Assembly: GCA_005883305.1 (NCBI GenBank)
Contig: VBAC01000001.1
Span: forward strand, 1,612,001 to 1,676,000
Direction: 5' to 3'
Origin: Alphaproteobacteria bacterium
GTDB lineage: Bacteria > Pseudomonadota > Alphaproteobacteria > Sphingomonadales > Sphingomonadaceae
DNA length: 64,000 nt
In this document: piece by piece, positions 60,105 through 64,000 of the stretch
Layout: every line of letters starts with the position of its first letter
Numbering within the stretch: the first letter of the stretch is position 1
The notes under the pieces: generated by a model
The model's input: the letters and a program-made list of their open reading frames with translations, nothing else
The model's database searches: none
Told to the model about the DNA's origin: nothing
Position numbers and translations under genes: made by a program

Positions 60105-61247
60105 ATGAGCCAGTTCGACCTCACCGACGAGCAGCGCCAGATCCAGGAGATGGCGCGAGCGTTCACCGCGGACGCGATCACCCCCCACGCGAGCGAATGG
60201 GACGAGAAGCACATCTTCCCGCGCGAGACGATCCGTGCAGCGGCCGAACTCGGCTTCGGCAGCATCTACGTGTCCGAGGATTCCGGCGGCATCGGGCTCG
60301 GGCGGCTCGAGGCGGCCCTGATCATGGAGGCGATGGCCTATGGCTGCCCCTCGACCAGCGCCTTCATCTCGATCCACAACATGGCGAGCTGGATGATCGA
60401 CCGGTTCGGCGGACAGGCGGTCAAGGACAAATATCTCCCCTCGATGGTGACGATGGAGCGGATCGGCTCCTATTGCCTGACCGAGCCCGGCTCCGGCTCC
60501 GACGCCGCCGCGCTCAAGACCCGCGCGGTCAAGGACGGCGACCACTATGTCGTCTCCGGCTCCAAGGCGTTCATCTCCGGTGGCGGCGAGAATGAAATCT
60601 ACGTGACCATGGTCCGCACCGGCGTCGACGGCCCCAAGGGCATTTCCTGTCTGGTGATCGAAAAGGACATGCCGGGCGTCTCGTTCGGCGCTCAGGAAAA
60701 GAAGCTCGGCTGGCATTCGCAGCCGACCGCCCAGGTCAATTTCGACGAGGTCCGCGTTCCGGCCGAGAATTTGGTCGGCGGCGAGGGCGAGGGCTTCCGG
60801 ATCGCGATGATGGGTTTGGACGGCGGCCGGCTCAACATCGGCGCCTGCTCGCTCGGCGGCGCCCAGCGCTGCCTCGACGAGGCGGTCAGCTACACCAAGG
60901 AGCGCAAGCAGTTCGGCTCGGCCATCGCCGATTTCCAGAACACGCAGTTCATGCTCGCCGACATGGAGACCGAATTACAGGCCGCGCGGATGCTGCTCTA
61001 CGCCGCGGCGGTGAAGGTCACCGAGAACGCGCCCGACAAGACCAAATTCGCGGCGATGGCCAAGCGGCTCGCGACCGATTCGGGCTCGTCGATCGTCGAC
61101 CGCGCGCTCCAGCTCCACGGCGGCTACGGCTATCTCCAGGATTATCCGATCGAGCGCTTTTGGCGCGACCTTCGGGTCCATTCGATCCTCGAAGGCACCA
61201 ACCAGGTGATGCGGATGATCGTCGGGCGGGAGCTGACCCGCCAGTGA
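60105..61247 (+). CDS. mmsC: Isobutyryl-CoA dehydrogenase-like acyl-CoA dehydrogenase
   Basis: A 380-residue acyl-CoA dehydrogenase. YCLTEPGSGSDAAALKTRA and GSKAFISGGGENEIYVTMVRTG are the FAD and substrate segments. The C-terminal VHSILEGTNQVMRMIVGREL holds the catalytic Glu (about residue 362), as in short-branched-chain enzymes. The neighbours mmsA and the 3-hydroxyisobutyryl-CoA hydrolase point to isobutyryl-CoA as the substrate. It overlaps phaC by 4 bases (GTGA). Confidence 0.92.
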   Translation: MSQFDLTDEQRQIQEMARAFTADAITPHASEWDEKHIFPRETIRAAAELGFGSIYVSEDSGGIGLGRLEAALIMEAMAYGCPSTSAFISIHNMASWMIDRFGGQAVKDKYLPSMVTMERIGSYCLTEPGSGSDAAALKTRAVKDGDHYVVSGSKAFISGGGENEIYVTMVRTGVDGPKGISCLVIEKDMPGVSFGAQEKKLGWHSQPTAQVNFDEVRVPAENLVGGEGEGFRIAMMGLDGGRLNIGACSLGGAQRCLDEAVSYTKERKQFGSAIADFQNTQFMLADMETELQAARMLLYAAAVKVTENAPDKTKFAAMAKRLATDSGSSIVDRALQLHGGYGYLQDYPIERFWRDLRVHSILEGTNQVMRMIVGRELTRQ

Positions 61248-62980
61248 CCGACGCAGCGACGGACGCCGGCGAGGGCATCGCCGGGCAGTGGACATCGGCG
61301 ATGGCGCGGCTTTCGGAAGCGGCGCAGTCCGCGCTCGCCGCGGGTCCCGGCCTCGCCGGCACGCGGCCCTACGATCCGCTGGCCCTGTTCCGGACGATGG
61401 CCGATTTCGCAGCCGGCTTCCGACCCGATCAGCTGCTCCAGGTCCAGATCGAGGCGGCGCGCGAATGGGGACGCTTCTGGGCCGAGGCCTGGTCGCCGGG
61501 CGAGCCCGCCGAGGCGAAGCCGCGCGACCGGCGCTTCGCCCATCCCGAGTGGGAGACCCAGCCCTATCGCACGCTTCGCGACGCCTATCTGCTCGCCTCG
61601 AAGCAGCTTCGCGGCGGCGTCAAGGCGGCGGGCGGCGACGGGCCCGACGCGGCGATGATGAACTTCCTGGTCGACCAATATCTGAACGCGGTCGCGCCGA
61701 CCAACTTCGCGATGACCAATCCTGCGGTGGTCGAGCGCACGGTCGAGACCGGCGGCGCCAATCTCGCCGCTGGCTTCGCCCATTTGCTCGAGGATGTGGC
61801 GAGCGGCAAGGGCATCGTTCGCCGGCGCACGGAGAGCGATTTCGTCGTCGGCGAGACGCTCGCCGCAACCCCCGGGGCGGTCGTCTTCCAGAACGAGCTG
61901 TTCCAGCTCATCCAGTACGACCCGGCGACTTCGGACGTCGCGGCCGAGCCCCTGCTCTACGTGCCGCCGCTGGTGAACAAATATTACATGATCGATCTCC
62001 AGCCCCGCTCCAGCCTGGTCAAATGGCTGGTCGACCAGGGCCGGACGGTATTCGTCATCTCCTGGGTCAATCCCGACGAGCGCCACCGCGACATGGGCGT
62101 CGAGCAATATGTGCTCCAGGGCATCGTCGAGGCGATCGGCGCGGCGCGCAAGGCCGCGAATGCGGACAAGCTCGACCTGTTCAGCTTCTGCCTCGGCGGC
62201 ACCCTCGTGGCGATCGCCCTCGCCTGGCTCGAAGCGAAGGGCCGGGCAAGCGAGGTCGCCAGCGCCACTTTGATCGGCTCGATGGTCGATTTCGCCGACA
62301 TGCGCGACTGGTCGGCCTTCGTCCACGAGGCGCATTTGGAGGCACTCGAGGACCATCTCGCCAAACGCGGCTTTATCGACTCGACCGAGCTCCAGCAGCT
62401 CTTCGCCGCGGTCCGCTCGAACGACCTGATCTGGTCGTCGGTGGTCAACCACTACCTCCTCGACAAGCCCGCCCCCGCCTCCGACCTTCTCCACTGGTTC
62501 GAGGACGGCGCCCGCATCCCCGAGGCGTTCCTCAAGAGCTACAATCGCGGGCTGCTCGCCAGCAACGCGCTCAAGGAAGGCACCGGCTTCACGGTCGGCG
62601 GAGTGGCGATCGACCTTTCGGCGGTGAAAACTCCGGTGACGGTGATCGCCCTCAAGGACGATCACGTCTCGGCCTGGGAAGCGGTCTATGACGGCACGCA
62701 TCTGTTCGGCGGCCCGGTCCAGTTCATCCTCGGCGGCTCTGGCCACAATGCCGGCGTGATCAACCCGCCGGCCGCCAACAAGCACGGCTACTGGACCAGC
62801 GAAGCCAGGCCCGCCTCTGCCGGGGAATGGCTGGAGGGCGCCACCCGCCACGAAGGCACGTGGTGGCCGGCTTGGAACGCCTGGCTCGACGCCCACAGCT
62901 CCGGCAAGGTGAAGGCGCGCAAGCCGAAGAATCCGATCGAGCCGGCGCCGGGAAGCTATGTGAGGGTGGTGCATGATTAA
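61244..62980 (+). CDS. phaC: Class I polyhydroxyalkanoate synthase
   Basis: A 578-residue PHA synthase. The GTG start at 61244 overlaps the dehydrogenase stop. FVDQYLNAVAPTNFAMTNP-like sequence in the N-domain and LLYVPPLVNKYYMIDL are family marks. The lipase-like box LFSFCLGGTLVAI holds the nucleophile Cys316, with Ser at its first position where Gly is usual. VTVIALKDDHVSAWEAVY and LGGSGHNAGVINPP give the Asp and His. It polymerises 3-hydroxyacyl-CoA into storage granules. Its place inside a valine-degradation operon is unusual, as phaAB and phasin genes are absent. Confidence 0.94.
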   Translation: MTDAATDAGEGIAGQWTSAMARLSEAAQSALAAGPGLAGTRPYDPLALFRTMADFAAGFRPDQLLQVQIEAAREWGRFWAEAWSPGEPAEAKPRDRRFAHPEWETQPYRTLRDAYLLASKQLRGGVKAAGGDGPDAAMMNFLVDQYLNAVAPTNFAMTNPAVVERTVETGGANLAAGFAHLLEDVASGKGIVRRRTESDFVVGETLAATPGAVVFQNELFQLIQYDPATSDVAAEPLLYVPPLVNKYYMIDLQPRSSLVKWLVDQGRTVFVISWVNPDERHRDMGVEQYVLQGIVEAIGAARKAANADKLDLFSFCLGGTLVAIALAWLEAKGRASEVASATLIGSMVDFADMRDWSAFVHEAHLEALEDHLAKRGFIDSTELQQLFAAVRSNDLIWSSVVNHYLLDKPAPASDLLHWFEDGARIPEAFLKSYNRGLLASNALKEGTGFTVGGVAIDLSAVKTPVTVIALKDDHVSAWEAVYDGTHLFGGPVQFILGGSGHNAGVINPPAANKHGYWTSEARPASAGEWLEGATRHEGTWWPAWNAWLDAHSSGKVKARKPKNPIEPAPGSYVRVVHD

Positions 62981-62981
62981 T

Positions 62982-63122
62982 TGCTCCCCGGCGAAGGGGC
63001 ACCCCGCAAAGTACTACTTTGCGGGGACCCCGAAGGCCGGGGCCCAGGCGGCGCGGAGCGCCGAACGCGCTACCGCGCGCTGTTTTTCTAAGGCCTGGAC
63101 CCCGGCCTTCGCCGGGGAGCAG
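62982..63122. repeat. Repeat family G with a nested hairpin
   Basis: The outer arms are GCTCCCCGGCGAAG...GGCCGGGGCCCAGGC and GCCTGGACCCCGGCCTTCGCCGGGGAGC. Within the left arm, 63002-63027 is a hairpin CCCCGCAAAG-TACTA-CTTTGCGGGG that looks inserted. It lies between phaC and the hydrolase gene on the same strand. Confidence 0.85.
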
Positions 63123-63133
63123 GGTGGGACCGA

Positions 63134-64000
63134 ATGACCGATATTGACGACACGCTCACCTACATAGACGGCCGCGCCGGCCGCCTGAGGCTCAACCGGC
63201 CAAAGGCGCTCCATGCGCTCAACCTGCCGATGGTCCGCCAGATGACCCGCGCGTTGCTCGACTGGCGCCACGATCGCAGCGTGCGCCTCGTCATCATCGA
63301 CCATGCCGAGGGGCGCGGCTTCTGCGCCGGCGGCGACGTGGTGAGCATCGCGCAGAGCGCGCAAGGGCAGAGCGAGGCCGGCCGCGCCTTCTTCTTCGAG
63401 GAATATCGGCTGAACCACCTGATGTACACCTACGCCAAGCCCGGCGTGGTGTTCATGGACGGGATCACGATGGGCGGCGGGGTCGGCATCGCCTGCCCCT
63501 GCCGCTATCGCGTGGCGACCGAGCGGACCATCTTCGCCATGCCGGAAACCACGATCGGCCTGTTCCCCGACGTCGGCGGCGGCCGCTACCTCTCGCGCCT
63601 GCGCGGCCGGATCGCGCAATATCTGGCGTTGACGGGCGCTCGGATCGACGGCGCCGACTGCGTCGCGCTCGGCCTCGCCAATTTCTATATTCCCTCGGAC
63701 CGGCTTGAAGCGCTCAAGGCGCAGCTCTGCCGCGAGCCCCAGAAAGCGGAAAGCCTCCTCGCCGGGGCCGCGGTTCCTGCGCCGCCGTCCAAGATCGCCG
63801 AGGTCCTGCCGCTGATCGACCGCCTGTTCGCCTCGGACGATTATGAGGAGATCCTGGCCGCGCTCCGCGCCGACGCCGGCGATTGGGCGAAGGCGCAGCT
63901 AGAAGGACTCGCGGCCAAGTCGCCGACCGCCTGCAAGGTCTCCGTGCGCATGCTGGTCGAGAGCCCGCACCAGCCGCACTTTCTCGACGAGATGCGGATG
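63134..64000 (+). CDS. 3-hydroxyisobutyryl-CoA hydrolase (enoyl-CoA hydratase/isomerase family), 3' end outside the window
   Basis: The first 289 codons of a crotonase-fold protein. VIIDHAEGRGFCAGGDVVSI is the oxyanion segment; ITMGGGVGIACPCRYRVATE and FAMPETTIGLFPDVGGGRYLSRL follow, and the Glu/Asp pair in the last marks the HIBCH subgroup over ordinary hydratases. It hydrolyses 3-hydroxyisobutyryl-CoA in valine degradation, the step between the dehydrogenase and MmsA. The ATG at 63134 is 12 bases after repeat G. The C-terminus is cut by the window end. Confidence 0.9.
   Translation, partial: MTDIDDTLTYIDGRAGRLRLNRPKALHALNLPMVRQMTRALLDWRHDRSVRLVIIDHAEGRGFCAGGDVVSIAQSAQGQSEAGRAFFFEEYRLNHLMYTYAKPGVVFMDGITMGGGVGIACPCRYRVATERTIFAMPETTIGLFPDVGGGRYLSRLRGRIAQYLALTGARIDGADCVALGLANFYIPSDRLEALKAQLCREPQKAESLLAGAAVPAPPSKIAEVLPLIDRLFASDDYEEILAALRADAGDWAKAQLEGLAAKSPTACKVSVRMLVESPHQPHFLDEMRM

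Noticed and set aside
1-64000. Possible CRISPR array among the many repeats
   Set aside because: The repeats are long inverted units scattered singly, with no regular spacers and no cas genes.
1-64000. Insertion sequences or transposons
   Set aside because: No transposase, integrase or target-site duplication pattern was recognised. The only candidate mobility gene is the DUF559 nuclease.

Overview
The window is high-GC chromosomal DNA (mostly around 65-70% G+C by eye) from an alphaproteobacterium, most likely a sphingomonad. The signs are a UPF0262 gene, a TonB-dependent receptor, the domain make-up of the phage-shock operon, DUF6916 proteins, and the dense load of small palindromic intergenic repeats. 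I see no rRNA, tRNA, CRISPR array, recognisable transposase or prophage. The ordinary gene content is housekeeping (dnaB, rnr, dcd, UPF0262) plus a large amount of amino-acid and acyl-CoA catabolism.

Layout. 1-2139: the 3' part of a DyP-type peroxidase. 2258-4180: a minus-strand phage-shock operon (47-aa membrane peptide, pspA, pspB, pspC, second PspB-like protein) behind a good sigma-54 (-24/-12) promoter. 4276-8856: small hypotheticals, a TonB-dependent receptor and a DUF2891 protein. 8858-14385: a DUF979/DUF969 transporter-like pair and a fused 5-oxoprolinase. 16051-27794: a leucine/isovalerate catabolic region with isovaleryl-CoA dehydrogenase, both methylcrotonyl-CoA carboxylase subunits, a MaoC hydratase, a CitE-like lyase and a thiolase; an M13 peptidase lies on the other strand. 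28160-33030: an AAC(3)-I-like acetyltransferase, a low-GC FRG-domain gene that looks acquired, a serralysin-type protease and a glycine-zipper protein. 33068-36975: otsB-GH15-otsA trehalose operon. 37161-47663: DUF6916 paralogues, an SH3 protein, a nitronate-monooxygenase-like enzyme, a glycosyltransferase, SelO, an AstD-like dehydrogenase and an S9 peptidase. 47686-55629: dnaB, UPF0262, dcd, an FMN reductase, rnr and an M28 peptidase. 57941-64000: a valine-catabolism operon (mmsA, GST, isobutyryl-CoA dehydrogenase, PHA synthase, 3-hydroxyisobutyryl-CoA hydrolase) cut off by the window end.

The most unusual feature is the repeat landscape. At least nine families of 65-150 bp inverted repeats, labelled A-I here, occur in roughly 25 places. 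They fill most gaps between convergent genes. Family C (arms with a CCTCCCCGGAACGGGGAGG hairpin) stands out in four ways. Its arms have no stop codon in any of the six frames. Two copies lie in-frame inside rnr and one inside the 5-oxoprolinase gene. Two copies end in a Shine-Dalgarno sequence placed correctly for the next gene. One copy carries, between its two arms, a complete DUF559 (Vsr-like PD-(D/E)xK nuclease) gene that reads through both arms. I infer that this may be the autonomous form of a mobile palindromic element, with the gene-less copies as its non-autonomous relatives; this needs genome-scale testing.
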